The position numbers and the translations under genes were made by a program. This document shows positions 17,584-27,410 of a stretch of 64,000 nt of DNA, in pieces (positions within the stretch are counted from its first letter, which is position 1; every line of letters starts with the position of its first letter). Where the stretch lies: the NCBI GenBank assembly GCA_024403035.1, contig JAKSSP010000003.1:102032-166031 (forward strand), written 5' to 3'. The stretch comes from Mogibacterium sp. (GTDB lineage: Bacteria; Bacillota; Clostridia; Peptostreptococcales; Anaerovoracaceae). The notes under the pieces were generated by a model. The model ran no database searches and was not told where the DNA came from. It saw nothing but the letters and a program-made list of their open reading frames with translations.

Positions 17584-17663
17584 TGGACAACTCTTCGGGC
17601 ATTTGGTAAAATACACCCATCAAGTATGCCGGACTGCCGGTAAAACGGCAGCCTGTTTTATTT
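17584..17663 (+). promoter_or_regulatory. Promoter and leader hairpin of the alanine symporter
   Basis: TGGACA (17584-17589) and TAAAAT (17607-17612) have a 17-base spacer. A leader hairpin CTGCCG-GTAAAA-CGGCAG (17634-17651) followed by CCTGTTTTATTT looks like a weak terminator, so expression may be attenuated. No known riboswitch consensus was recognised. Confidence 0.55.
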
Positions 17664-17708
17664 AGTAATTGTCTAAGGTAAAAAGGGAATAATCAAAAGG
17701 AGATTCAA

Positions 17709-19136
17709 ATGAGTGGTTTTGTTAGTTTCATGAACGACATTCTCTACAGACCATACATCGTTCCTCTGTTCCTGATCGCTGTAGGCATCTACTTCACGAT
17801 CAGAACAAAGGGCGTTCAGGTCCGTATGTTCGGAGAAATGTTCAGAGTAGTAAGCGAGAAGCCTGCTGATGAAAAGGGCATCTCGTCATTCGGAGCCCTG
17901 ATGGTATCCACGGCTTCCAGAGTAGGAACAGGAAACATCATCGGTGTTTGTACAGCTATCATCCTCGGAGGCCCGGGAGCCATCTTCTGGATGTGGATCA
18001 CAGCTATCTTCGGTGGAGCAAACGCTTTCATCGAGTCCACACTGGCTCAGATCTATAAGAAAAAAGCAGACGACGGCACATATTACGGCGGACCTTCGTA
18101 CTACATGCAGAACGCTCTCGGTCAGAGATGGCTCGGAGTTCTGTTCTCGGTACTGATCATCTTCACATATGCTGTAGGATACAACATGCTCGCGGCATTC
18201 AACCTGCAGTCGACATTCGCGACATTCTCGTTCTATAACGAGAAGTCGACACCGATGGTGATCGGAGTCATCCTGGCGGTATTCTTCGGCGCTACCATCC
18301 TCGGCGGCGCAAAGAAGCTGACAGACGTAACAGGATTCCTCGTTCCTGTAATGGGAGTCATCTACGTAGCGATGTCCCTCGTTGTTCTCGTTCTCAACGC
18401 AAGAAACTTCGGAGCAATGTTCGGACTGATCTTCAGCACAGCATTCGACTTCCAGGCGATCTTCGGAGGATTCACCGGATCGGTAATCATGTGGGGACTC
18501 AAGAGAGGTCTTTACTCCAACGAAGCAGGTATGGGTTCTGCTCCTAACGCCGCCGCAAAGGCTGACGTAGCTCACCCGGTAAAGCAGGGCCTCGTTCAGA
18601 CTCTGTCCGTATTCATCGATACACTGCTGATCTGCTCGGCCACAGCTTTCATGTGCCTGTCCACAATGTCGGTCAGCCCTGCTGATTACGTTCTTGAGGA
18701 CGGCGGAGCCAACGCGGCAGGTTATGTACAGACATGCCTGCACACATCGCTCGGCAGCTTCGGACCGGTATTCATCGCCATCTCGATGACGCTGTTCGCG
18801 TTCACAACGCTGATCGGTAACTATTCATACTGCGAAGGATGCTTCGCGTTCATCCTGAAGAGAGACATGACAAAAACAGAGGTCATGATCTTCAGAGCCG
18901 TAGCGATCGTTCTGGTATTCCTCGGAGCCATCTCGAGTGCTGGACTCGTATGGGATACAGCTGACATGTTCCAGGGACTCATGGTAGTCTGCAACATCCC
19001 GACTATCGCGATCCTCGGCGGAGTTGCCGTCAAGGCTCTTGATGATTACGCAAAGCAGAAGAAAGAAGGCAAAGCGCCTCACTTCAAAGCTGCTGACATC
19101 GGTCTTTCGGATGACAAGGTAGACTGCTGGAAGTAA
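17709..19136 (+). CDS. Sodium:alanine symporter family (AGCS) transporter
   Basis: A 475-residue integral membrane protein that takes up alanine or glycine with Na+. The family signatures GTGNIIGVCTAIILGGPGAIFWMW and MWGLKRGLYSNEAGMGSAPNAAA are both intact, and eleven or so hydrophobic segments cover the chain. Length is standard. A Shine-Dalgarno AAAAGGAG is well placed. It is a single gene with its own promoter and ends at the strong terminator at 19164. Codon use is notably rich in C-ending codons, in keeping with a highly expressed gene. Confidence 0.95.
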   Translation: MSGFVSFMNDILYRPYIVPLFLIAVGIYFTIRTKGVQVRMFGEMFRVVSEKPADEKGISSFGALMVSTASRVGTGNIIGVCTAIILGGPGAIFWMWITAIFGGANAFIESTLAQIYKKKADDGTYYGGPSYYMQNALGQRWLGVLFSVLIIFTYAVGYNMLAAFNLQSTFATFSFYNEKSTPMVIGVILAVFFGATILGGAKKLTDVTGFLVPVMGVIYVAMSLVVLVLNARNFGAMFGLIFSTAFDFQAIFGGFTGSVIMWGLKRGLYSNEAGMGSAPNAAAKADVAHPVKQGLVQTLSVFIDTLLICSATAFMCLSTMSVSPADYVLEDGGANAAGYVQTCLHTSLGSFGPVFIAISMTLFAFTTLIGNYSYCEGCFAFILKRDMTKTEVMIFRAVAIVLVFLGAISSAGLVWDTADMFQGLMVVCNIPTIAILGGVAVKALDDYAKQKKEGKAPHFKAADIGLSDDKVDCWK

Positions 19137-19163
19137 AGCGGAAAAACAATTTATAAACAACAT

Positions 19164-19194
19164 AAAGAGGCTGCCCATGCGGGCGGCCTCTTTT
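19164..19194 (+). terminator. Terminator of the alanine symporter gene
   Basis: AAAGAGGCTGCCC and GGGCGGCCTCTTT pair around ATGC, followed by TTTTATATT. Confidence 0.88.
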
Positions 19195-19298
19195 ATATTG
19201 TCAACATATATCGGTCAGGTTTTTTGTGGTAATATTATTATGTATGACTATAACCATTTAGGTTCGAAAAAAGGGCAAATGGACAGAAGGGAGACAAA

Positions 19299-19515
19299 AT
19301 GACATATTCCATCATCGGGATCCTGGCAGCTATCATCCTGCTTATCATAAACAGGGATGTTCTGTGGGGCTCTGACTGCAAATGCATTTGAAGAGGATGT
19401 GCAGCGCAGCATGCAGGCGGGACTCGATGCCCATCTGTCAAAGCCGGTAGAACCGGAAACACTGTTCAGAACGCTTGAGGATCTCATAGCGAAACGTCAG
19501 GATCCGGAGACATAA
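19299..19515 (+). pseudogene. Deletion remnant of a hybrid histidine kinase
   Basis: A start codon with a good ribosome site (AGAAGGGAG) opens MTYSIIGILAAIILLIINRD, the first membrane helix of a sensor protein. After about 22 codons the frame runs into TGA. In the +1 frame, from about 19369, the sequence ALTANAFEEDV ... AHLSKPVEPETLF continues to a TAA at 19513. That stretch is the end of a response-regulator receiver domain as found at the C-terminus of clostridial hybrid kinases. The head and tail of one gene have therefore been joined out of frame near 19363-19370, with the kinase core lost. No direct repeat large enough to explain the deletion is obvious. Confidence 0.8.
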
Positions 19516-19520
19516 AGACT

Positions 19521-20072
19521 ATGACCAAAATGATCTATATAGACGGGCTTGAGGTGGAGCTTACCAGAAAGCGCGTCAAAAAAATGAATATGCGGGTCAA
19601 GGCGCCGGATGGCAGGATAGTCATCAGCTGTCCGTATATCGTGCCCGACAAAGCGGTGATAGCTTTTGTCAGGAGCAAGCGGGACTGGATAGATAAAGCC
19701 GTTTACCGGACGCGCGCAAAGGCGGCTGCTCATCCGGAACCTGTCGACAAAAGAGAAAAGGAAGCAAGGAGGCGTGAACTCAAACGCCGCATAGAAGAAA
19801 GGCTGCCTGTTATTGAAGAGGCGACCGGACTTTACTGCAACGGATGGACTGTACGTGACATGCACAGCCGCTGGGGCAGCTGCAACACGCAGACACATCA
19901 CATCAACCTAAGCCTCATGCTCGCGACCAGATCGGACGCAGAACTTGATTACGTCATACTCCACGAACTGGTACACACCGTGGTGCCGAATCACGGGCTG
20001 GATTTCTATGCATTGATGGACAGGTTCATGCCGGGCTGGAAAAGGATACGTAAAGCACTCAATTACGGTTAA
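19521..20072 (+). CDS. YgjP-like metallopeptidase (DUF45)
   Basis: A 183-residue cytoplasmic protein with a zinc-protease signature: HELVH at residues 148-152 followed by NHG with His158, a ligand arrangement typical of the YgjP/WLM DUF45 group. The preceding segment MHSRWGSCNTQTHHINLSLML is the other family hallmark. Members are presumed zinc peptidases; substrates are mostly unknown. It starts five bases after the hybrid-kinase remnant and ends 13 bases before the antiporter gene, so a shared transcript is likely. Ribosome site is weak. Confidence 0.88.
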   Translation: MTKMIYIDGLEVELTRKRVKKMNMRVKAPDGRIVISCPYIVPDKAVIAFVRSKRDWIDKAVYRTRAKAAAHPEPVDKREKEARRRELKRRIEERLPVIEEATGLYCNGWTVRDMHSRWGSCNTQTHHINLSLMLATRSDAELDYVILHELVHTVVPNHGLDFYALMDRFMPGWKRIRKALNYG

Positions 20073-20085
20073 TCGAAAGGAATAA

Positions 20086-22413
20086 ATGGAAGTTCCTCAG
20101 CTTATAGTCGATCTTGCAATAATGCTGACTACTGCAGCAGCAGTCACGATAGTTTTCAAAAGACTCAGGATCCCTACGATACTGGGATATATTGTCGCGG
20201 GCTTTCTTATCGGTCCTAATTTCCCGCTCTTTATGAATATTGAGAGCGCAGCATCTGTAGAGACCTGGAGTGAGATCGGTGTCATCATAATACTGTTTCA
20301 TATAGGCCTTGAATTTGACTTCCACAAGCTGTCCGAAATAGGAAGCACAGCAATAGTATCTGCTGCGGTAAAGATGGGCGGAGTCATGCTTGTGGGATAT
20401 GGATTCGGCATTCTCGCCGGTATGAGCACCATGAACTCCGTGTTCCTCGGAGCCATGCTTTCAATCAGTTCTACGGTCGTCATTCAGAAGTGCTTCAGCG
20501 AGATGGGACTTGAAGGTGAAAAGTATACAGGTCTGGTAATGGGATCACTCGTTATGGAAGACGTAATCGCCGTGTTCATGATGGTAGTGCTGACAACGAT
20601 ATCCGCGAGCCAGGCTTCAGACGGAAGCAGCATGGCGCTACGCATGTTCCTGATGATAACATACCTGGTGCTCTGGCTGATTCTGGGCATTTTCTTTCTG
20701 CCAACCATCCTCGACAGAACGATGGGCTTGATGAGTGATGAGACGCTCACTCTTTTAAGCCTCGGTTTCTGTTTCCTAATGGGGATGCTGGCGCACTGGC
20801 TGGGATTTTCCATGGAACTCGGAGCATTCATAGCGGGTTCACTGTTTGCCGGTACCCGGCATGTACATAAAGTTGAAAGGGTGACAGCCGGCATCAAGGA
20901 TATGTTTGGAGCCATATTCTTCCTGTCTGTAGGAATGATGGTAGACCCGGGAATCATCGCTGCCCGCTGGACTTCCATAGTCCCTATAGCGATACTTGCC
21001 GTGGTGGCCAAGCTTATATTCGCTACCATTGGAATGATACTCTCAGGCCAGGAACCGGAGACTGCTTTGAGAGGCGGCATTTCACTTGCGCCTATAGGTG
21101 AATTTTCATTTATCATCGCAAATCTCGGCATCTCACTTGGAGTCATGGACAGCTATCTGTATCCCGTTATAGTTGCTGCATCCATATTGACTATCATCGC
21201 TACTCCTGTACTGATACGGAATCAGGATAAGATAATAAGAGTGATATCCGGGCTGATTCCTGCGAAGGTCAAAGAACTGATCCGCAATTACACTTCTGAA
21301 AACCGGAGCGATGAAGAACACGTTTCTGAGTGGAAGATAGTGCTCAGGGACTACTTCATTAAAGTGGCTGTCTACGGAAGCATCATGCTGGTCCTGACCC
21401 TCGTGTGCTGCAAAGCGCTGTATCCGGCTATCGCGGCTTTTACGGGTGATAATGCTGCCAAGATAGTGACCATCATTTTGAACTATCTGGCATTAGCGGT
21501 CTTTGCGGTGCCTTTCATGGGGAATCGCAGCGTCGCATTTACGCAGCTTTGGATGGACAGGCTGGCAAACAGGCCTCCGCTTGCTGTGATGATACTTATC
21601 AAAATAGTCATTCTGGAGCTCATTGCACTTATCCCGGTGGAGACGCTCCTCAACATAAACAATCTTATAATAGTACTTCTTATTCCGTTGAGCGTATTCC
21701 TGATAGCAAGGTCGGAATTCATAGCTACTTATTATCTGCAGCTGGAGACAAGGTTTTTCGCAAACCTGAATCAGAAGACGATGGAGGAGCGCGGAGGGGC
21801 CAGGCAAAGACAGCACTGGCTCAACGAAGATTACAGCATATTCAGCTGGGACGTTCCGGCAGGAGCGTCATATGAAGGGAAGACGATACAGGAGCTTGAT
21901 TGGGGCAGAAAAGATGCCGTTTATGTGGTCAAGGTAAGGCATGGAGATAAGAAAATGCCTATGCCTCCGGCAAGGACAGTCCTGCATGCGGGAGATCATG
22001 TTCATGTGATTGGCGACAAATCGTCGCTTGAGACATTCTATAAAACACTCGGAATAGATCAGGATGTACATATGCGCACGCTCAAGGAGTTTCTGGATGA
22101 AGATTATACCGGAGGCAATGCGTTGTCGTGCGCGGCCATCCAGGTCAGAGGAACGGAACCGTATGTAGGTAAACCGATCAAAAAAAGCCGTATAACTGCA
22201 CGAAATCACTGCATGATACTAGGCCTTGAGCGCGATGGATATGCGACAACAATGCCGGATTCAAATATGCTCATAGAAAAAGGAGACATACTTTGGATCA
22301 TCGGTACAGGAACAAACCTGAGCAGTATAGCTTCGCATTCGGTCGGGGATACCGGAGTGCACTCATCTTCCCGGACTGATACTGAACTTTCTGAGAGAGG
22401 TGAACTCAAATGA
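20086..22413 (+). CDS. CPA2-family cation:proton antiporter with TrkA-C domains
   Basis: A 775-residue membrane protein. Residues 5-385 form the twelve-helix Na+/H+ exchanger domain of the KefB/CPA2 type. A second hydrophobic region lies at about 425-555, and two TrkA-C-like (RCK_C) domains occupy about 600-680 and 690-755. In Firmicutes such antiporters often bind c-di-AMP through the RCK_C domain and export K+; this is suggestive here because cdaA is encoded 37 kb away. Its stop overlaps the next gene by four bases (ATGA), indicating translational coupling with DUF445. Confidence 0.9.
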   Translation: MEVPQLIVDLAIMLTTAAAVTIVFKRLRIPTILGYIVAGFLIGPNFPLFMNIESAASVETWSEIGVIIILFHIGLEFDFHKLSEIGSTAIVSAAVKMGGVMLVGYGFGILAGMSTMNSVFLGAMLSISSTVVIQKCFSEMGLEGEKYTGLVMGSLVMEDVIAVFMMVVLTTISASQASDGSSMALRMFLMITYLVLWLILGIFFLPTILDRTMGLMSDETLTLLSLGFCFLMGMLAHWLGFSMELGAFIAGSLFAGTRHVHKVERVTAGIKDMFGAIFFLSVGMMVDPGIIAARWTSIVPIAILAVVAKLIFATIGMILSGQEPETALRGGISLAPIGEFSFIIANLGISLGVMDSYLYPVIVAASILTIIATPVLIRNQDKIIRVISGLIPAKVKELIRNYTSENRSDEEHVSEWKIVLRDYFIKVAVYGSIMLVLTLVCCKALYPAIAAFTGDNAAKIVTIILNYLALAVFAVPFMGNRSVAFTQLWMDRLANRPPLAVMILIKIVILELIALIPVETLLNINNLIIVLLIPLSVFLIARSEFIATYYLQLETRFFANLNQKTMEERGGARQRQHWLNEDYSIFSWDVPAGASYEGKTIQELDWGRKDAVYVVKVRHGDKKMPMPPARTVLHAGDHVHVIGDKSSLETFYKTLGIDQDVHMRTLKEFLDEDYTGGNALSCAAIQVRGTEPYVGKPIKKSRITARNHCMILGLERDGYATTMPDSNMLIEKGDILWIIGTGTNLSSIASHSVGDTGVHSSSRTDTELSERGELK

Positions 22414-23306
22414 GCTGGGACATAATATCTGCATATATTCTTTCCCCGCTGGTCGGAGCGGTAATAGGATATTTTACGAATCTTATCGCGGTCAAGATGC
22501 TGTTCTATCCGCATAAGGCTGTTTACGTGTTCGGACACAGGCTGCCGTTTACACCGGGAGCTATACCTAAGGGCAAGGCGAGACTCGCCAAGTCCGCGGG
22601 AAAAATCGTCCAGAACGAGCTTTTTACCCGGGAGGATATCTCCGGCAGGCTGCTGACGGAAGAGGTGGAGAGGCCGCTCATCGACAAAGTGATGAGCATA
22701 CTCGATGAAAACATCAAGGATACCGGCGCTGTAATGACAGGCAGCGAAGAGAAGTTTGACAGGATCGAAGAAAACTTCATTGAGCTGCTTTCATTCAAGA
22801 TTACGGACGCCATAAAAAGAATGGATATACCTGGGACTGTAAAGCAGGAGGGCAAGTCCATGCTGCTGGATCACGTACTGGATTCCAGAGTCCTGGCCCT
22901 GCTGGTCTCGGATAAGATGATCGACAAGGTGATGAACACGGTCGGCGAGAAGATGGAAGAATATATAGACGCGAGAGGCCCGGAGATGGTACGCGAGATC
23001 ACAAACTCCAGGATACATGACCTGGGGGAGAGGACACCGCTCTATGTGCTTGAACTTGCAGGATACGATCCTGATTACGTGAGAAAGAAGATCACGGAAG
23101 CATACCGGGAGTCCGTGGTGAACGCGGTCAACTCCGCGCTTCGCCGGATAGACGTCGCGAAGGTAGTTGAAGACAAGATAAACTCGATGTCGGTAGAGGA
23201 ACTCGAGAAAGGCGTGCTGACTGTCATGAAGACGGAACTCAATATGATAGTAAGTCTCGGCGCTCTCATCGGACTCGTCATCGGTAGCATAAACATATTC
23301 ATTTGA
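22410..23306 (+). CDS. DUF445 (YheB-like) membrane protein
   Basis: A 298-residue protein with a hydrophobic N-terminus (PLVGAVIGYFTNLIAVKMLF, residues about 10-30) containing the family motif GYxTNxxAVxMLF. A long charged alpha-helical middle and a C-terminal membrane helix (LGALIGLVIGSINIFI) follow. The protein is thus anchored at both ends. DUF445 proteins are widespread but lack a defined function; some appear at the cell envelope or spore. It is translationally coupled to the antiporter upstream, and the ABC transporter genes follow within 13 bases. Confidence 0.86.
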   Translation: MSWDIISAYILSPLVGAVIGYFTNLIAVKMLFYPHKAVYVFGHRLPFTPGAIPKGKARLAKSAGKIVQNELFTREDISGRLLTEEVERPLIDKVMSILDENIKDTGAVMTGSEEKFDRIEENFIELLSFKITDAIKRMDIPGTVKQEGKSMLLDHVLDSRVLALLVSDKMIDKVMNTVGEKMEEYIDARGPEMVREITNSRIHDLGERTPLYVLELAGYDPDYVRKKITEAYRESVVNAVNSALRRIDVAKVVEDKINSMSVEELEKGVLTVMKTELNMIVSLGALIGLVIGSINIFI

Positions 23307-23318
23307 CGGAGAATAGGA

Positions 23319-24146
23319 ATGTACGAAACTAACGATCCTGAGCTTAAAGAAAAATACAAGGCGCTGAAAGAAGCGGGACTGCTGGATAATATCCTGGAAA
23401 AAGCTGATGTCCCTGAGGAGAAGGAAGCGGCTGCGGCCGATCCTGATGACTATGTGGTATTCGAACACGTCCGTAAAGTCTATCATGTTGGCGAAGTCGA
23501 CATAGAGGCGCTTGCCGACGCGACATTCAGCGTATCGAAGGGCGAACTTGCCATTGTAGTAGGTGAATCAGGCGCGGGCAAGACGACCCTCCTGAACATA
23601 CTGGGAGGCATGGATACCCTGACAAGCGGCAGGGTGCTTCTGGATGGCCGTGAGATAAGCAGCCTCAATACGCGTGAACTGACAAAGTACCGCAGATACG
23701 ACATCGGCTTCGTTTTCCAGTTCTACAATCTGGTGCAGAATCTTACCGCGCTTGAGAACGTATCACTCGCGACACAGATCTGCAGCGATCCGCTTGATCC
23801 GGCAGAGACTCTGAAGGCTGTCGGACTGGGTGACAGGATGTACAACTTTCCGGGGCAGCTGTCAGGCGGCGAGCAGCAGAGAGTGGCTATAGCCAGGGCA
23901 CTCGCTAAGAATCCCAAATTGCTGCTCTGCGATGAACCTACAGGAGCCCTTGACTACAACACTGGAAAGCAGATCCTTCAGCTGCTGCAGGATCAGGCCC
24001 ACAAGTCCGGCGCGACAGTAATAATCATCACACACAACAAGGCGATCACTCCGATGGGCGACCGCGTCATCAGCGTAAGGAGCGGAAGAGTACAGGATGT
24101 GAAGATCAATCCGCATCCGGTACCTGTGTCCGAAATAGAGTGGTAG
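23319..24146 (+). CDS. ABC transporter ATP-binding subunit, MacB/LolD type
   Basis: The 275-residue ATPase of a FtsX-type exporter. After a 45-residue N-terminal extension, Walker A is GESGAGKTT (82-90), the Q-loop lies in FVFQFYNLV, the signature is LSGGEQQR and Walker B is [12 protein letters not shown]. The extension is unusual for this family and may be regulatory. The partner permease begins 12 bases downstream. Such pairs move lipoproteins, peptides or antibiotics, or transmit force to cell-wall enzymes; nothing here fixes the substrate. Confidence 0.93.
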   Translation: MYETNDPELKEKYKALKEAGLLDNILEKADVPEEKEAAAADPDDYVVFEHVRKVYHVGEVDIEALADATFSVSKGELAIVVGESGAGKTTLLNILGGMDTLTSGRVLLDGREISSLNTRELTKYRRYDIGFVFQFYNLVQNLTALENVSLATQICSDPLDPAETLKAVGLGDRMYNFPGQLSGGEQQRVAIARALAKNPKLLLCDEPTGALDYNTGKQILQLLQDQAHKSGATVIIITHNKAITPMGDRVISVRSGRVQDVKINPHPVPVSEIEW

Positions 24147-24157
24147 CGGTTTAGAAC

Positions 24158-27100
24158 ATGCTCAGGAAGTCGACTTTCAGGGAAATACGGACCTCGCTTG
24201 CAAGATACCTTGCGATCTTCGCGATCGTGGCGCTTGGAGTGGGGTTTTTCAGTGGCCTGAAAGACTGCAAGGAATCGATGGTAAGCACGGCCAGGAAATA
24301 CCTTGACCGGACCAATTTCTATGACTATCAGATACTCTCATCATACGGTGCCGATGATGACAGCGTGGCTCTCGCGGAGTCCTGGGATGAAGTAAAAGCG
24401 GCCGAGGGATCCATACAGATAGACGTGATGGCGAGATCCGGCGACGGTGATTCAAGAGCGCTCAAGTGCATTTCATTGCCAGATAAAATAAACACGCTGA
24501 ATGTAGTAGAGGGAAGGCTGCCTGAAGCCTCGAATGAGTGCGTGGTTGACTCCTACAGTATCACGGACGCGGGGTTCAGAGTTGGAGACTTCATAGAGAT
24601 CACGGATGAGAATGACAAGGACAAACTTGATGAATTCAGGGAAACGAGATTTGAGATAGTAGGCCTTGTCAATACGCCTATATACCTTGACTACCAGAGG
24701 GGTTCCACCGATATAGGAAACGGCAGCCTTGACACATTCTTCTTTATTGATAAGGATGCCTTTGATGTCGATTATTATACAAACCTGTACATCAAACTGG
24801 ACGGGGATCAGCAGGCTCTGAGTGAAGAACATGAAGACTACCTGAAGGCGAAAGAGGACAGCATGAAAGATCTGGCGGAAGCAGTTACAGCCGGACGCCG
24901 TGAGACGGCACAGGAGGAAGCTCAGAAAGAGCTGGATGAGAAAAAACAGGAATACGAAGACAATCTCGCTAAGTACAAAAGAGAGAAGGCGAATGCCGAG
25001 AATAAACTCAACAAGGCTGAGAATAAGATAAATGCCGGTGAGAAAAAGATAAAGAAAACCAGAAAACAGCTCAATGCTGCTATAACAGAAGCTAACGCAG
25101 GCATAGAACAAGCCAATGCTGCGATAGCAGACCTAAAGACAAAGAAGGCTCAGGCAGAGGGCGGTATTGAAGAGGCAAAGGCTGCAAAGGAGCAGGCAAA
25201 AGCTGCCCATGAGGGTGGAATGATATCCGATGATGAGTACGCAGCTGCCATAGCCCAGGCCGATGCCACCATCAGCGGCCTTGAAGGAAATCTTAACGAT
25301 ATAAACAACGGTATCAGCCAGGCGGAAGCAGGCCTGAAGCAGGCCCAGGAAGGCCTGGCGCAGGCAGAGGCAGGCCTCAAAGAGTTAGACAAACAGAAAA
25401 ACAAGCTGGACAGCAGCGAGAAAAAGCTCAAGAAAGAAGAGCGTAAAGCTGACAATGAATTCGACAAGGCTAAAAGAGAACTTGATGACGCCAAGGACAA
25501 GCTCGATGAAGCACAGGAAAAGATCGACGACATGGAGATCGGAAATTCTTTCGCGCTATCCCGCAAGGAGAACATGGGCTACTCATCGTTCGACAGCAAC
25601 TCCAGCATCGTAAGCAATATATCCAAGATATTCCCGTTGTTCTTCTTCCTGATAGCGGCTCTCGTGTGCATGACTACGATGACTAGGATGGTGGATGAGC
25701 AGCGCACACAGATAGGCGTGTTGAAAGCACTCGGCTACAGCAACAGCCAGATAGTGGGCAAGTACATGTTCTACTCGGGCAGCGGAGCTTTCCTGGGCGC
25801 CGTTCTCGGTTTCTTCGTCGGCTGCAAGGTGTTTCCGACGGTCATCTGGAACGCGTACACCATGATGTACGACTTCAGCCATTCGGTCGACTATATCATA
25901 AACTGGAAGCTCGGCCTCATAGTATTGGCGGTATCGCTGCTCTGCTCAATGGGAGCGACATGGGTATCAATCGCCGCGGATTTCAAGGTCCCGCCGGCAG
26001 AACTCATAAGGCCTAAGACGCCTCCTGCGGGCAGGCGCATACTCCTTGAGAGGATCAGACCGCTGTGGAACCGTATCAGCTTCCTGTACAAGGTATCCAT
26101 CCGCAATATCTTCAGGGACAAGAAGAGGTTCCTGATGATGGTCATCGGAGTAAGCGGCTGTACGGCTCTCCTGATCGCCGGTATAGGGATCAGAGCTACG
26201 ATCTCAAAGATCGCGGACTACCAGTTCGATGAGATCTCCCTGTATGATATCACCGTGATGTTCAGCAAAAACATGACTGAGGACAGGCAGAAGGATTTCA
26301 TGGAGGAGATGAAGGATGCGGGCGTAACCGGTGATAGTGTCAGGTTCCTGCACCGGGGCGAAGTGACGGTGATCATTGGTGACAAAACAACTGACATTAC
26401 ATGTGTAGCCACCGAAGCAGAGGGCTTTGATCAGTTTATTGATCTGCATACCGGTGATCAGCATTTAGACTACCCGGGTCCGGGAGAGGCGATTATTGTC
26501 AAGAAGACCAACCACGACTACGGCATAGGGGTAGGCGATGAGATAACGCTGCGCGACGATTACCGCGAGATGAAGGTGAAGATAGTGGGCGTTGCTGACA
26601 ACTACGTATACGACAGCATTTACATATCTTCCGATACCTACCGCGATGGCTTCGGCATGGAGCCGGATATAAAAGCGGCGTATATCGATTTCGAAGAAGG
26701 TACTGCGGAAGATGTTATCAGAAACGCATCGGCTGACGCTGCAGGTTACGAATATACGGCAGCGGCGCAGACCAACATCGATGTCAGAGAGAACGTCAAC
26801 AAGATGATGAAAAGCCTTAACTCCATCGTCTATGTCGTCATACTCAGCGCCGCGCTCCTGGCGTTCATAGTGCTCTACAACCTGACTAACATCAATATCA
26901 CGGAACGAATACGGGAGATCGCTACCATCAAAGTGCTGGGCTTCTACCAGCTTGAGGTATCGCAGTACGTGTTCCGCGAGAATCTCTTCCTGACGGCGGT
27001 GGCTGCAATAGTCGGCATACCGATGGGCGACGGGCTGCTTAAGTTTGTAATAGACAACATAGTTCTGAGCATGATCTACTTCGAACCAAGACACGGGCCG

Positions 27101-27217
27101 TATGACATACCAATTTCAGTCGCAATGACATTCGTCTTTGCGTTCCTGGTGAATATCGCCATGCAGAAGAGACTGCGCGATGTGTCCATGACAGAATCGC
27201 TCAAAGCTGTGGAATAA
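24158..27217 (+). CDS. FtsX-like ABC permease with a large extracytoplasmic coiled coil
   Basis: A 1019-residue permease. The first membrane helix is at about 15-33. A big extracytoplasmic region follows, whose residues 240-460 are almost wholly Lys/Glu/Ala/Gln heptads with internal repeats (QAEAGLKQAQEGLAQAEAGL), a long coiled coil. The first FtsX domain has helices near 490-510, 545-570 and 585-605; the second half has a helix near 665-690 and the second FtsX domain near 895-1010. This two-FtsX layout matches Firmicute exporters of the YtrF/BceB-like or MacB-like groups. The coiled coil may reach through the cell wall. The ATPase is encoded directly upstream. Confidence 0.9.
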   Translation: MLRKSTFREIRTSLARYLAIFAIVALGVGFFSGLKDCKESMVSTARKYLDRTNFYDYQILSSYGADDDSVALAESWDEVKAAEGSIQIDVMARSGDGDSRALKCISLPDKINTLNVVEGRLPEASNECVVDSYSITDAGFRVGDFIEITDENDKDKLDEFRETRFEIVGLVNTPIYLDYQRGSTDIGNGSLDTFFFIDKDAFDVDYYTNLYIKLDGDQQALSEEHEDYLKAKEDSMKDLAEAVTAGRRETAQEEAQKELDEKKQEYEDNLAKYKREKANAENKLNKAENKINAGEKKIKKTRKQLNAAITEANAGIEQANAAIADLKTKKAQAEGGIEEAKAAKEQAKAAHEGGMISDDEYAAAIAQADATISGLEGNLNDINNGISQAEAGLKQAQEGLAQAEAGLKELDKQKNKLDSSEKKLKKEERKADNEFDKAKRELDDAKDKLDEAQEKIDDMEIGNSFALSRKENMGYSSFDSNSSIVSNISKIFPLFFFLIAALVCMTTMTRMVDEQRTQIGVLKALGYSNSQIVGKYMFYSGSGAFLGAVLGFFVGCKVFPTVIWNAYTMMYDFSHSVDYIINWKLGLIVLAVSLLCSMGATWVSIAADFKVPPAELIRPKTPPAGRRILLERIRPLWNRISFLYKVSIRNIFRDKKRFLMMVIGVSGCTALLIAGIGIRATISKIADYQFDEISLYDITVMFSKNMTEDRQKDFMEEMKDAGVTGDSVRFLHRGEVTVIIGDKTTDITCVATEAEGFDQFIDLHTGDQHLDYPGPGEAIIVKKTNHDYGIGVGDEITLRDDYREMKVKIVGVADNYVYDSIYISSDTYRDGFGMEPDIKAAYIDFEEGTAEDVIRNASADAAGYEYTAAAQTNIDVRENVNKMMKSLNSIVYVVILSAALLAFIVLYNLTNINITERIREIATIKVLGFYQLEVSQYVFRENLFLTAVAAIVGIPMGDGLLKFVIDNIVLSMIYFEPRHGPYDIPISVAMTFVFAFLVNIAMQKRLRDVSMTESLKAVE

Positions 27218-27410
27218 GCAGCGGCGGATGGCACTTGGCCACGTCCTCGAAAGCACGAAGCACAAGCCGCTTCATCGCTCCTCCGGGCGCCAGCGGAAAT
27301 GAGCCCGCTGCACGTGCTCTAGTTTCCGCTGTTCGTTCCGCTGTCGGAGCGCCGCCACGGTGTGCTTCTGCACTTTCTGCGGAGTGTGGCCCACTGCCAT
27401 TCACCGCTGC
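27218..27410. repeat. 193-bp GC-rich imperfect fold-back element
   Basis: The segment begins right after the permease stop codon. Outer arms 27218-27242 and 27386-27410 are inverted copies with 21 of 25 matches. Further in, GAAGCACA pairs with TGTGCTTC, CGCTCC with GGAGCG, and CAGCGGAAA with TTTCCGCTG, so almost the entire segment folds as one rod. There is no T-tract, so it is not a simple terminator. Open frames in it are Ser/Ala/Arg-rich artefacts of palindromy. It could be a miniature inverted-repeat element or a structured RNA; no second copy was seen in the window. Confidence 0.7.

Noticed and set aside
19387-19391. TGA in the kinase remnant read as a second selenocysteine (CKCI-TGA-RGC)
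   Set aside because: The +1 frame shows clear receiver-domain sequence across the junction, and the frame after TGA has no homology; it is a deletion with frameshift.
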